64,000 bases of DNA from Ulva prolifera (taxonomy: Eukaryota > Chlorophyta > Ulvophyceae > Ulvales > Ulvaceae): NCBI GenBank assembly GCA_023078555.1, contig CM041196.1, positions 9,752,985 through 9,816,984 on the forward strand, in the 5' to 3' direction. The notes beneath the pieces are model-generated. The model worked only from the letters and a program-made list of their open reading frames with translations, had not been told where the DNA came from and searched no databases. Positions 53,138-64,000 of the stretch are shown in pieces. The first letter of the stretch is position 1. The number at the start of each line of letters is the position of its first letter. Made by a program: the position numbers and the translations under genes.

Positions 53138-54602
53138 GGTTCCTTCGATCGACGCTAATACATCGAATAGCGCGGCTCGGTACCGTGAGATACACGCATG
53201 AGCTGATTTCCGACATTGCATGTACCCAGATTGACAGTCTATGGTGTTGCAACCACGGCATCACGGACATGTGTTCGGGGCGAGATTCTCGCCATCATGA
53301 TTCTCGCCCTGCGCACTTAGAGACCTCTGGGGTGTGTAAAGCGTCCCCAATCAAGCAAGGCAAGTAGAAACAACATCCATCGAGGCTCCGATACCTCAAG
53401 TTCCCGTCATGAACCCGCAATACGTGTTGCAACAAAATTTGATTTCATCATGGGATGCCATTGTCATGCCAGAGTCTCTGTTGCGTCCGGGGCAAGCAAC
53501 ATATTGACGCGTTGCAGGTGCAATCATGGCGGCGGTGAGCTCGTGCGGGTCGACCAATGTGCTGCCAGTGATCGGAAGGGCAGGTCAGCAAGGCTGCCAC
53601 CGCTGTGGCCCGCCCAACAACGGGCAGCAGATTACCTTCCGTCGGTCTTGCATAGGTCAGCATCGCAAGTTTACCTTTCACAGGGTTTGGAAGACTAGTA
53701 CTTGCCGAAAGACAACGCCTGGAGTATGTCACGCCACCGGGTCACACGCTTTAGCAGGGCGGATGTGGCGCAGAAGTGGCTAGTGACTTTGCCATCATAA
53801 ACGCCGGGGAAAACACAAGTTGAGTTGTCAACGATTTTCGGTGAATTGTCCCAACATTTGGAAACGCTAACTATCGCCGCTATTGAAGATTGATACAGCG
53901 TGCGGAAGATTTCTGTTAGCAGTTGCTAACGGCTCGTGGCCGTGCAAGTTTGGACTCGTCTGAGAACGCTCTGAAAACTGGCTTTGAGCGCGGGCGCTCT
54001 GGCAATCCGGCTGCAGCAGCGGCTGGGCCGAATGTTGATAATGTCATTTACAACCGCTGCCTATTGCTTGGCCATAGCCGATTGCGCCGACAGAGTAGCC
54101 CTTGGCTAAGGATAGCAAGAAACAGTCGTATTTTTTGTGCAACGGTGAGAGATGGATGGGAAATCCCTCGCGCCCAAGTGGGCATCCTAACAAACGTGCG
54201 TCTCCCAACGAAGTGAATGTCAGTTTGACCCCAAGTGGCTACTGGTTGGCATCCTATCACGCGCTCACTTCCTGGTGTTATCATGCATAATGCGTAGCAA
54301 TGCATAGCAATCATCTTCACACCAACAAAAAGTGTTGCACACGCAAAGATTGGCACGCAAACGTTAGCCAAATCTCCATTGTCGTGATGGAGATTTGAAA
54401 TGGCGCGGACCCTAAAAATCAAACGATTTCCACGGCTGTGGGATCCGCAAAGTGAGATCAACTGTTGTTAGATGTGTGAAGCTGTGGTGAATCGTTGCGG
54501 TTGAGTTGCATAAGCATGATGCGTGATGTCGTGCAATGCTGAGCAGGGTTGTGTACATGAGTTGCAACTACAACCACCGCCCCTTCAAATAACGAGACAT
54601 TA

Positions 54603-54638
<36 letters not shown>

Positions 54639-56308
54639 ATATCATATATATCATAATATCAAATATCATATATAATATTATATATATAATATATATATAT
54701 ATAATATATAATATATAACATTAATATATATATATATATATAATATATTTATTTATTTATATATATGTATTTACCCGTGTCAATATATGAACGATACCGG
54801 ATGCTAACGATGGTGCCTAACAGTCAAGGCGTTGTGAGGTGCATGAGCGGTGTGGTGCGCATGCACATCGTCTGACTGGAGCATCATGCCGCCTTTTTGT
54901 ATGCATACTATAACACTTGGAAATGGTCATTATATATTATCAAAGGCATTTACTTTCCACATGGCAACGGATCCGGCGGGCGTATCTGTCGTGGCACGGC
55001 CAAGTCGTCCGCCTGGCTGACTTCTTCCAACCATGAAGTGTGCATTATATTGTCTCACTAGGACATATAATATGTGCAGGGATGCACTGTTCGGCAACAA
55101 CGCAGTGAGACTTGCATGAGCGGTGTGGTGTGGTGCTTGAGTCATGATGTTGCCGAGAACGCAACGCGACCTCAGTGATGCAAATGTGACTGTTGAGACC
55201 TATTGGGTAACAGACCTCGATGGCAGTAAGAAGAAGCAGTGATGGGTCAAGATTGCCGCAGCACGAGGGATGTATAGGCACAAGCAGAGCAGGTGTACAC
55301 TCACACGCAAGGATGCGACGTGCCAGTGCAGAAATGAATGGCGCCCCAACCAAACTACTGTCAAGCGTGTCTGGTCCCAGCTAGTGCTCGGTTTACATAT
55401 CGGAGTGTGTGCGCCCAGGTCAATCCCCCTGTTAAAGCTGGCCTCGCCGAATCGTGCCACATAACTGCCACACTGCTCCCAGATCCCGCATAAGCGCGGG
55501 GGATCTTAAATTGTGGCTCACAGAGCCTGAGATGAGTGTAAGCAAGGCTGCGCACGTAATTCGTGGGCAGCTCTGGGTGGTTGTACAGATATTATTGTGC
55601 ATGCCAACCTTGGAGCCCGCCGGGCGGACCCTGTGCAACGGCGGTAATGCACACAGTAAGCCGTTATATGTGCAGTAACTATTTGGCTAGCCGCATAAAG
55701 CCATAATAAGCCTATGACGGGACGAATTGTGCCGGGAGAAGGCTGTACACAGTGCAGATGCAGTGTGCACGTAAGGCTGCTGGACGCGTGAAGCCACACG
55801 TGGCGAGTGCACGCACGTAAGCCCACTGAGCGTACATGTGATCATACTGTGTACAACTCGATCGGTAATTCGAAAGCTATGTGTGTGTGACCGTCCATAT
55901 GGCTGGACAAGTTGCTACGCATATAAGAAAAGATGTTGATTGTGTCAGCATGCGCTAGTGTGAGAGATATCTCACAGCAGTGACTCACGACAATGACTCT
56001 AGGTGCGTGATGTGTATGTGCAAAGATGGCGTTGCGAATGGTGATGGAGCAACCGCCTGCTGTAATATGTAGCGCTGTCACGGCGACCTCATCGCCATAG
56101 ACCATCGCAGCATGGCAGCATATAACTACATTTTGACAACTCGTATCTGGCTCGAATGGCAATTTTGGGTTGTGTGTGGCTCATGTGCTCCGAGCGGGAC
56201 AACATTTCCGCGCGTGCAAGCTCGACTGTTTCGTTCACAATCAAGGCCGTGAACATCAGATACGGGGATTACTGTTCCAGACGGAAAGATGCACTTGATT
56301 AATTAAAA
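53138..56308. other. Decayed or non-coding sequence; AT-rich low complexity
   Basis: A stretch near 54050-54240 has gag-like flavour (NRCLLLGHSRLRR, then KDSKKQSYFLCNGERW in another frame) and may be a broken zinc-knuckle region. 54601-54770 is an almost pure AT tract of TATA and ATAAT units. A short hairpin (AAATCTCCA/TGGAGATTT) lies near 54370. No intact gene is seen. Confidence 0.4.
54601..54770. repeat. AT-rich low-complexity tract
   Basis: About 170 bp composed almost only of A and T in TA, ATA and TTTA units. Confidence 0.95.
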
Positions 56309-56395
56309 TTGTGCGTGCTGATCGGTTCATGCCGGAGTCTGATGCTGCTCCAATGGTTGCTATTTGTGAACAGTCTCCCGGGAGGCAACATTGCC

Positions 56396-57051
56396 ATGGC
56401 AATGACAAATCTATATGTAAACCATCACAGACGTATACTTGACCATCCCGACAGTCCATTTTTGATAGCCTTGCCAAGTGTCCGTGAGCTTGTATGGTCC
56501 AACAACCATTGCAGCTGCAGTGTGTCCAAACAACAAGAGACGGACACACCCGAAGGTGACGCTGTAGGCCTCAATCATGATGCGGCCAGTGCATTTCATT
56601 TTTGCGGACGACAATTGCCTCAGTGGCATGAGTCCGGGGTGGATCTGGAGGAGAGTGAAACCAAGGCTGCTAATACATTGTGCACATTAGCCGAGCGTTG
56701 TATAGATTTGGAAGGCAATATGGAGAAAACCAAAAGAAAGGAGCAACTGAACTCGGGCTGACGGAGAAGGAGGAATTTTGGCACAACTCAAGGGAGTAGT
56801 GAAAACCCCCAAGAAGTCAGCTACAGGGCTTCCTGTGGGTGACAAAAAATGAAAACTTGGTGCCATTTGCAGCCTTGATGGGTATCACATTGAAAGAAGA
56901 ACACCTTGTTGGTGCTCTCTTCAAAATGTACGGGTCTTGCTCTGTGTGCATTGTGTGTCAATATTGCTTATGCCAATATGGCTTGAGAGCAAAGCAGTTG
57001 GTTCACAAAGTTAACGGTCGCGACGAAAGGGCATGCCCTTTCGAGGAATGA
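56396..57051 (+). pseudogene. Broken coding remnant, unknown
   Basis: Two plus-strand frames give protein-like pieces: MAMTNLYVNHHRRILDHPDS, ETDTPEGDAVGLNHDAASAF and VDLEESETKAANTLCTLAER to 56761, then FAALMGITLKEEHLVGALFK in another frame to 57051. Between them a third frame reads GLTEKEEFWHNSRE. The shifts suggest a decayed gene, but introns could also explain them. No family is recognised. Confidence 0.25.
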
Positions 57052-57253
57052 CAATTTGAAGAGCCTCCTCCAGAATTCACTGACAGTAGTTCGTGCCATG
57101 AGCGAGAACACTAAAAAGACGTACATGCGCTATATCGCCACCTTCCTCATTTAACTACACATGAATTAGCCCGAGTAGTTCCGTAAGACACCGATGTGGC
57201 ATGCCTGTTCATGTCTCTGTCCAACCTGCGCTCCGACATCTACCTTATGTTAA

Positions 57254-57691
57254 ATGTCTCGCAAGCATGCCCATGTTCGTGGTTGGCAGGTGCATTATCC
57301 GCAAGCTGCGTGCTCAAATGTCTACATGTGGCCATGCTGGCTGGTATATGTTTCCCAGTTGTTTCCCTCGCCAACCATGTTATCTTTTTCAGCAAGGGAT
57401 CTAAACAGCGGCTGCGGGCAGTACATCTTCATCGGATATACAAGACGGCTGAAAGTTCGTTGGGCCCGCCGTAAGTTGGCTCCATCCGAGGCTGATTCGT
57501 CAATACTGCAACATCTAGGGGTTAAACACGTGGAGGTGTGGTTGGTAGCCACCCGAGTCAGCATGTACAATTGTGCTTGGCCACTGGCAGAGATGCACGT
57601 GATGGTCCTATCTATCACACATGATCCTTATGTGAGAATTAATGATGTTGCAATGCCTTCGCATGCAGGCGGATGCAACGCAAGCATTTAA
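57254..57691 (+). CDS. Weak candidate GIY-YIG-like ORF
   Basis: Within a 145-codon frame the segment GQYIFIGYTRRLKVRWARRK resembles the core of GIY-YIG nucleases (Y-I-x-I-G-Y-T...R-W). The second half (LQHLGVKHVEVWLVATRVSM) could be the next strand and helix. The usual His after RW and the catalytic Glu further on are not clearly present. The first 60 codons are not convincing protein. Treat as a lead only. Confidence 0.22.
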   Translation: MSRKHAHVRGWQVHYPQAACSNVYMWPCWLVYVSQLFPSPTMLSFSARDLNSGCGQYIFIGYTRRLKVRWARRKLAPSEADSSILQHLGVKHVEVWLVATRVSMYNCAWPLAEMHVMVLSITHDPYVRINDVAMPSHAGGCNASI

Positions 57692-59358
57692 ATGAGGCAT
57701 TTTGTGGCGGATGTTCGAAGACGTTGGGACACATGATGGTAATAAAGCGGGCCACGGATCAAACAAGCAGAAGAAGAAGAAGACTAAGGACAGAAAGTTG
57801 ACACAGAACAATGCTTCGTTGCCCTTCACTCATGACGTGTGTATTGCTGGTGCGTTCCCTTCTCCCATTACAATCAACACGTGCATGCTCTTGGGACGTG
57901 GCAATGCCTCTAGACACAGCTTATCGACCTATATGTGCAGGGGCCGCAAGTATGACTGATCAAGCTGTAGGCTATGCGCATATTTCTTGAGACCACCGTG
58001 GCTGCCGTGTATGAGTTGCAGCATCGCAGGTGGATATGATCCATGCAAGTGCTACCTAATTTTTTTTCAGAATGTGTGCTACTTTATGTGCACATTGGGC
58101 AGGTGTGCGTTGGTGACCTATGTGCATTGTCGTGATCTTCGCTATGCATAGGCCAATTATTTGTAGCTTCTGTACTGTAATCGGGAGACGTATGCTGGTG
58201 CATGTGTCGAATATAGCGGCTCATGTCGTACCATTAGTGGCCTAGGGGCGGCCCTAGTAGGTAGATGGCTTGGGCGCTGCTGAGCATTGCCGTTGCAAAA
58301 CGGCTACAAATACACAAGATGTTATCGCCAATGCATGCCCTCCCGTGAGCTCATTAGCAGGTGCCCAAATTCTCTTGTGTACGCGCAGATTTCGATCGAA
58401 TCTGTTTACAAGACATGAGTGAAGCCCACCTCCTGTCACCACCCCCAACCCCGGCCCCTCTCCCCCCTCTCAATGGCCACTCTGTCTCGTGGCCATGCTG
58501 CTGCCGCTATCTACTCCCACCCCCACGGCACAATTTGATTAATCAGGGATGTTGACCGTGCAGGGACGCAATGCTACTGAGGGGGCAGCGCAGCCGTCCG
58601 AGGCCGGGAACTTAATATGACTAGTGGTGCTTGAGATCAGTCCCCTGGGGCTGGGGCTGCCACTTGCACAGTGGTCTGGGAGTGCATTTCGCCGATTCAA
58701 GAGTGTCGTGTTGGGGTAGTTTCTGGGCAATGTCAGCTAAGCCAGCCAGCGTATCACTGCCTGGCTGTGTCCTCATAGTGAGTTACTTTAATAAGGCAGA
58801 CGCTACGGGATTACGTCACAAGTCAACCCAGCCACTGATTTCGGTGTTTTCGGTAGGCTTGACCTACTGTTCCGAATAGCATCGGCGTATTAGGAACCAC
58901 GAATATTGGTTAATAGAACAAGTAGTAGCGTACCTCGATACCAGCTGGCGCGCTGGACTGAGATCTGTGCAGTCCCACTCCTGGTATAATGGACCACATA
59001 TCATTACACGGCGACAATACATGGATGCTGGGCCACAGTGATGCGATCTCGTCTAAGTTTTCCACTTGCTCTGATATAATTTTGGGGTGGCAGCCCTAAC
59101 AAAGCTATAAAGCTGCCTAATACTGCAAGTCAGCGCCCTTGCACAGTGTGCCCTGTGGCCACGGGGACAGTGTCCCTGGACCGCTACGGTGTTAGTTGAT
59201 GATCGCCGCTTGATGCGACATGCCACATGTCGCCCCGATAACAGCAGTCATCCTGGGAAGAGGACTGCTCAACCCATCCACGCCTTCCCGTCTACTTGGC
59301 CCTTGGCGTTCATTTGGCGTTCGTTTGGGGAGGGTACACATTGCCTGGACGCATGTCG

Positions 59359-59396
<38 letters not shown>

Positions 59397-59979
59397 GGTC
59401 GCGAGCCAGGACGCATGCCCTCACGAGGTCGTCAGAGCGGACTCTGACCATGGCCAAGTTAATTTATATCGTTCCAAAAATGTTAATCAAGTATTATATT
59501 ATGCCTTCGATGCACTGCAGGAAATTGCCGTTGTACATCAAAGTCAATACTCTCCTCCCGACCCGGATTCGACGCAATTCCCGTACATACTCGAGATCCA
59601 TTGGCCCAAGTTCATCTAGCCACTTATTTGCACTGTTCATGTACTCGTGTATCATGAGGTCGTCGTCACTATCAGACCAGGTGGCAGTAGGACACCGCAC
59701 GCTATCGTCATCATGCACAGCCCCGAAACTCATCTCGATGCACTTTAGATCAGCACTATACATCAACATGTATTACGCAGGACGTGGTTAAGTGTTTTTA
59801 GCGCGCTTGTTGTTTTTTTCGCAATCATGGTGATATGCGTTCTCGTGACGCTATTCGCCACTGAACACGGCACGCAATGCGACCGGTCACATCACCCGCG
59901 TCCGCCACATGCGTCCTATTTCAGGCGCACCCCACTGAACACGGCCTAAGCACTGTGAATAGAATCATTCCACGACACG
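57692..59979. other. No supported gene
   Basis: A basic Lys-rich frame near 57702-57959 and frames near 59189-59791 have no recognisable motif. A GGACGC hexanucleotide repeat lies at about 59361-59396. A 14-bp word CCACTGAACACGGC (59858-59871) repeats as part of a 17-bp word at 59932-59948. Confidence 0.4.
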
Positions 59980-60006
59980 CTATCTCGGATCAGGGTCGAA
60001 TCGGGT
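59980..60006 (+). repeat. Left TIR of the DDE transposon
   Basis: 27 bp, perfect inverted match to 63716-63742. The outer flank is CACGACACG. Confidence 0.9.
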
Positions 60007-60468
60007 CGGCCCAATGACGGGTCACTTTTGAGAAGTCAGATAAACTGACCGCAATTACGAGCCTCGCATCACTGACTGCCGAGTCAAGGGCAGCCTACAT
60101 GTGTTGGCTATCTCTCCGGGTCGAATTGGTGCCGTTTCGGCACCGGATGTGGTTGTGAGCGGCAAAAGTACCCGTCGAACTCCGATCCTGATGACAGGGC
60201 AGCCTCATAGTACGCGCCAGACGCGCCACAGATTACCACGCCACCCCTCATAGCAAACTTGTGAGGTATTGACTGTGCATTAGTGTGGCCAAGGGCCCTA
60301 TCGCGGTGCGCGTGGTGGCGATTCAAACGCCAGTCTCGCTGAATCGACACCAAGCGAACAGTCGCGCGCACAAAGATGCTCAATATCATACAGAAGTATT
60401 CATTATAACTTGATAAAAGCTACACTAATAGGTTTCAAGTGTTGTGGGTCTCTGTGTTGGATTCGCAG

Positions 60469-62451
60469 ATGTCTAGGCTGTCCAAATCCAAACGGATCAG
60501 CGCTCGCGCCAGAGACGTCGTGCTGGCAATTCATGCTGTGACATGTGGTGTCTCGTGGCTCAATGGTGGCGCCCCCATCTCGCAGCGAGAGGCGGGGAGG
60601 GTGTTCAAGGGGGTGTCTAGCTCAGCTTTGCAGAGAATGTTGTCCGACGAACGCTATCTCATCGCTGTCCGGCAGATACAAGAGGTAAAAGAGCCTGCTG
60701 ATGTAAACAACATGGACTTGACATTCTGGCACGTAGTCTGTACTGGTTGATGCCACAGCCTGGTGGTCAGACTCATTTGACAGGGCATGAGGAGTTTGCC
60801 CTTGCCAAGAACTCTATCGATGCAAGCGAGAAAGGGTTCTCTATCAATGAGGTGGTGCTGAAGCAGCATGCACTCGTCATCGCCATGACAAATCATAGAG
60901 AAAAAGAGGTCACCAAAACATGGGAGAACAGGGGGGTGTCTAGCGACTGGGTTGCAGGGTTCGAGGCGCTGGGGTCACCTCGTTTCGTTCCGATATGGAG
61001 AGGGTATCGATGGGGGCCGGCGCCAGTTGATGCACGATCAAGTACTCAAGACGTACACGATCGTGGAGAGTCTAGGGAAAGAGTATGGGGAGGATATGAG
61101 GGCTGGGCAGCGGGCCTGGTCGCCACAACAGGTGTATAACCTAGACGAGACGAACATGCGGATGTCAGCGAAGGATTTTCCCGTCCCGGCAATGAAGGGG
61201 GCCCTCAAAGGCCCTCACAGGGCATCACAAAAACTACAGGGAATCCTACACTCTGTTGTTGACCATTGCGGCGGATGGGGAGCCCCGGGTGCCTGCCTTT
61301 CTGATTGTCAAGGGCACAGAAGGGGTTCCGGGGTGTTGTGAAAGTGCCTCGTAGCGCACAAGGCAGGTGCACATGCGAATGCACGCACGGGGTGACACGT
61401 GGCAGTCACCAGCCCGCGAATGAGAAGAAACATTCCAGCTCTCTGTATAGGTCGAACAAGGTCATGGTTCAAGTATCTGACTCAGATACTGACCATGCAT
61501 GTGTGATCCCAGATCTCAGGCGTCATGTGCTAAGTACTCCGCACACATACTTAACATTTCGCCCAACTAAACTTACGGTATGACGCTTCCACTCGCGCTT
61601 GCATTCGAACACGGGGAAACTGAATTAGCCGGTGTGGTGGGGGAGCAGAGAGGTGGTCAACATGCTCTTCGGAACAATGATGCAGGAATCTGCTATTGCG
61701 CAGCAGCCCAATGCCTACATGACAAATGCGATGTTCTACACGTGGGCCCGCGATAAGCTTATTCCAGCTCTGAGTGCGCTACTTGATTGTTCAATCCGCA
61801 AAAGACCTACATGTGTGTCGACCACGTCTGCAATATCATAACCCCATACGCCGGTGCAGGAGGCTACGAGCGGGAGTACTGGGTTGTCATTTTGCTGGAC
61901 AACTTCGCTGCACATGTAACGTTCGAAGTATTGAGTCTCATGAAGAGTGCCAAGATTCACGTGGTGGGATTGGCACCACACAGCTCTGAGCTATGCCAGC
62001 CCTTAGATCTGTGTATCGATAGTGCTTTAAAGAAGGCTTTGGCCGTGGTTTGGGGGGCATCAGCAGGCCTTCAGAAAGGGTTCCAGGCAGGCACGCTGAG
62101 GACCCAAGACTGGATCAAATTGCTTGCTCAGCCATTCAAGGTGCAGGTGAGCAGCGACCCCAACCGACCGCCACGACGGTGTGGGCGGCATGCAGGCCGT
62201 GATCAGTGCAATGCACTCAGGTTGAGGCAATTGGGTATACGCTCAAGCACAGCAAGAGTGTATTGGAAGCCGCACTCTGCAAGAAAAACTGCATCTCTGC
62301 CTTTCGGAGTGCTGGGTTCACTTTTGAGGACTCCGACCAGTACCACCCGGAATGGCTGCTCCCCAAATTTGATGCAGACGGCTTGCTGAAACCGAGTGCG
62401 CGACTGCTCCCCTGTGTTCAGGACGGGACCACGGACAAAGCCCCACTCTAG
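60469..62451 (+). pseudogene. Transposase, HTH plus DDE domains, in several frames
   Basis: ATG 60469 starts MSRLSKSKRISARARDVVLA, followed by a helix-turn-helix with PISQREAGRVFKGVSSSALQ. The second frame (from 60747) has a CENP-B/Tc5-type HTH: GHEEFALAKNSIDASEKGFS to VSSDWVAGFEALG. The catalytic domain then shows QQVYNLDETNM (first Asp), TIAADGEPRVPAFLIVKGTE in the next frame, YWVVILLDNFAAH (second Asp) and LAPHSSELCQPLDLCID (third acid, DDD type as in pogo). A C-terminal helix (ALCKKNCISAFRSAGFTFED) matches the family. The parts lie in all three frames. Splicing may account for some shifts, but I could not build a clean exon chain. Confidence 0.85.
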
Positions 62452-62559
62452 CACGCAGTGTCTCTCGCAAACACCCACTGACCAACCCACCTACAGCCGA
62501 CATCGCTAGCGCTACATGCAGGCCATGCTGCTGGGAATGCTCGAGAGAATACAACAGCC

Positions 62560-63303
62560 ATGGAGGCGCGCAAAAGCGCAATCCACCACGTGACCGTGGC
62601 CACAGATGAGATCCTCCAGAACAACGCGGCGGTTCAGCACATACAGGGAGTCACGCAATACGCAGCAGATCCACTCCGCCTGAAAGTTCGCGGTGAGGGC
62701 CAGGCTGCAGCTGCAGGCAACACAATTCCAGCACGACTGTGGACGGCTGAGGCGGCACTAGAAAAGATGCAACGTGAACAAGAAGCAAAGGCTAAGGCAC
62801 TGGCCGACAAAGCAGCAGTTGCGGAAGCTCGTGCACAGAAGGGGGAGGAAAACAAGAAGCGGAAAGCAGAGAAAAAGGCTGCTACTGCCGCCCGAAAGGA
62901 GCAGAGGCTCGTGAAGAAGCAGGCTGCTGAGGCTGCCAAGGCTGCAGCCAAGGCGGCCAAGGCTGCCAAGGCAGCCAAGGCAGGAGGCCGTCTTGCATCC
63001 AAGGCAGCACCCAGCAACCAAGCACGAGCTGCTGTCAATACACACCTCTGCGATTCAGCCCCAGAGCCTCCACGAACTAGTCGCAGGACAGTAAATCCCA
63101 GCACAAGGGCCCTAGAGGCTGCAGCAATTACCTCCGCTGAAGAATCCAGTGTGGACCTCAGCCCAGGCGAGGAAGACAGCCATGATGTTAGTGGACTGTC
63201 AATGGGCACAGATGGGCATGGCGCCCTCGCCTGTTCAGTTCCCACCTGTACAGTCCGTGTTGGTAGGACAGCAGCGCTGGCTGATGTGACCAATCGTCGC
63301 TAA
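62560..63303 (+). CDS. Lys/Ala-rich coiled-coil ORF inside the transposon
   Basis: 247 codons from ATG to TAA. It is in the same frame as the last transposase segment but separated by stops (TAG at 62449). The centre is a long uninterrupted charged helix of K, A, E, Q and R with KAAKAAKAAKAAKAGG repeats. The C-terminal third is Ser/Glu-rich and acidic (ITSAEESSVDLSPGEEDSHD). It is probably the C-terminal tail of the transposase after an intron, since pogo-like transposases often end in acidic or charged tails. It could alternatively be a separate second ORF. Confidence 0.6.
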   Translation: MEARKSAIHHVTVATDEILQNNAAVQHIQGVTQYAADPLRLKVRGEGQAAAAGNTIPARLWTAEAALEKMQREQEAKAKALADKAAVAEARAQKGEENKKRKAEKKAATAARKEQRLVKKQAAEAAKAAAKAAKAAKAAKAGGRLASKAAPSNQARAAVNTHLCDSAPEPPRTSRRTVNPSTRALEAAAITSAEESSVDLSPGEEDSHDVSGLSMGTDGHGALACSVPTCTVRVGRTAALADVTNRR

Positions 63304-63715
63304 GCAGCAGTTCAACAGATATCAGTACAATATATCCTGATTTAATAGCCCGAGCTTTCAGAGATCAGGGCTTAGGCCCGGTGTCGCAGGGTGTAGTGAC
63401 GCCTGGCTTTTAGTTGGGGCCTTGTTACGTTTCGCGTGCACAACGTAGCGCGAACATCAAGTAAAGCGAATAATGTATCTACAGTAACTATCTTCAGGGA
63501 TTCACGGGGTCGACAGGCTCCTGTGCTAATCGCTAAACCCGCTGACCCGTGATTGAAATTGTGGCTACAGGGTATCAACCTGTTACGTTCTCGGCCGTCA
63601 CACACAACGCGACTCACGTCAGCTACGCGATGCATTGGGCACGGTTAGGATTCGTGACGGATACTTTGCCGTCAAATTTCGATTTGCATCACGCAATAGC
63701 CCGTGCTGACAACTG

Positions 63716-63742
63716 ACCCGATTCGACCCTGATCCGAGATAG
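63716..63742 (-). repeat. Right TIR of the DDE transposon
   Basis: Perfect 27-bp inverted copy of 59980-60006. Confidence 0.9.
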
Positions 63743-64000
63743 AGGCACGGTCTCGCGCAATTTCCTTACGAGACTTTGTGGTGATTTTCGTGACATCTAT
63801 ACCTCTCGTCCAACACGATGGTATGAGTCATGGCTACTACGATACGGACAGCAACATGGCATGGGGAGTGGCAGATAATAATCAAATCACATAAATCCTC
63901 AGAGAATATGATGACCCCAACCGCCATGACATATGGGCAGTAGTGCGTGCAACTCCAGGTCCACCGATGTACTACGTGTCAACCCCCCCGGAATCATGGG
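63743..64000. other. Flank of the transposon, nothing recognised
   Basis: 258 bp of host flank with only short frames. Confidence 0.4.

Larger units (their letters stand above)
59981..63741 (+). mobile_element. DDE transposon (pogo/Tc1-like) with perfect 27-bp TIRs
   Basis: Perfect inverted repeats of 27 bp at 59980-60006 and 63716-63742 begin with or include TATCTCGGATCAGGG. The TA at each edge (59981-59982, 63740-63741) is consistent with the TA target duplication of the Tc1/mariner/pogo group. Inside are a transposase with HTH and DDE motifs (60469-62451) and a Lys/Ala-rich ORF (62560-63303). Further motifs just inside the ends (GACGGGTCAC, CCGTGATTGA) look like subterminal binding repeats. 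Perfect TIRs with a coding region spread over several frames mean either introns or a recently amplified, already mutated copy. Confidence 0.88.

Noticed and set aside
59189-59791. 200-codon plus-strand frame with Arg-Thr and Asp-Ala repeats
   Set aside because: The striking part is the GGACGC hexanucleotide repeat read in different frames. The rest shows no motif.
1-64000. CRISPR arrays, bacterial operons, rRNA genes, intact tRNA genes
   Set aside because: No evenly spaced short repeats with spacers, no Shine-Dalgarno-led gene clusters, and no recognisable rRNA or foldable tRNA sequence were seen.

Overview
The window reads as nuclear DNA of a eukaryote. Protein-coding stretches are broken by GT...AG introns, there are no operons or Shine-Dalgarno sites, and much of the sequence is retrotransposons and DNA transposons. 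The mixture (chromodomain Ty3, Ty1/copia, DIRS-like, KDZ-like and pogo/Tc1-like elements, herpes UL52-type primase) suits a repeat-rich alga or other protist. The species cannot be named from the sequence.

Layout. 1-7 kb: weak host exons on the minus strand (1.2-1.7, 3.1-4.6 kb) and a 733-bp TIR element (4845-5577). 7.1-18.4 kb: a minus-strand host gene whose first coding exon is split by an apparently intact 9.8-kb chromovirus (8454-18274; LTRs, 5-bp TSD, gag, an in-frame UGA, pol and a small third ORF). 18.4-25.3 kb: a decayed Ty1/copia element (18436-25319). 25.3-29.2 kb: a multi-exon minus-strand host gene of unknown function. 30.8-34.3 kb: a plus-strand host gene interrupted by a 2.1-kb block of palindromic and tandem GC-rich repeats (31976-34113). 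A 308-bp TRIM follows (34503-34810).

34.8-64 kb: mostly non-coding or decayed DNA. It holds host exons at 39.6-40.2 kb, a KDZ-like transposase relic (42.5-43.9 kb), a truncated DIRS-like element with poly-G runs (44.6-47.3 kb), an archaeo-eukaryotic primase exon (50.1-50.8 kb) and a second Ty3-type gag-protease relic in one frame with six nonsense codons (51.5-53.1 kb). Last is a 3.76-kb DDE transposon bounded by perfect 27-bp TIRs (59981-63741).

Connections. The copia element and the TRIM share a primer-binding site beginning T(G/A)GTATCGGTGA, and the chromovirus matches it except for the first base, so all three are probably primed by one host tRNA. The two clearest host-gene disruptions, by the chromovirus and by the repeat block, can be read directly because the host reading frame resumes in phase across each insertion.
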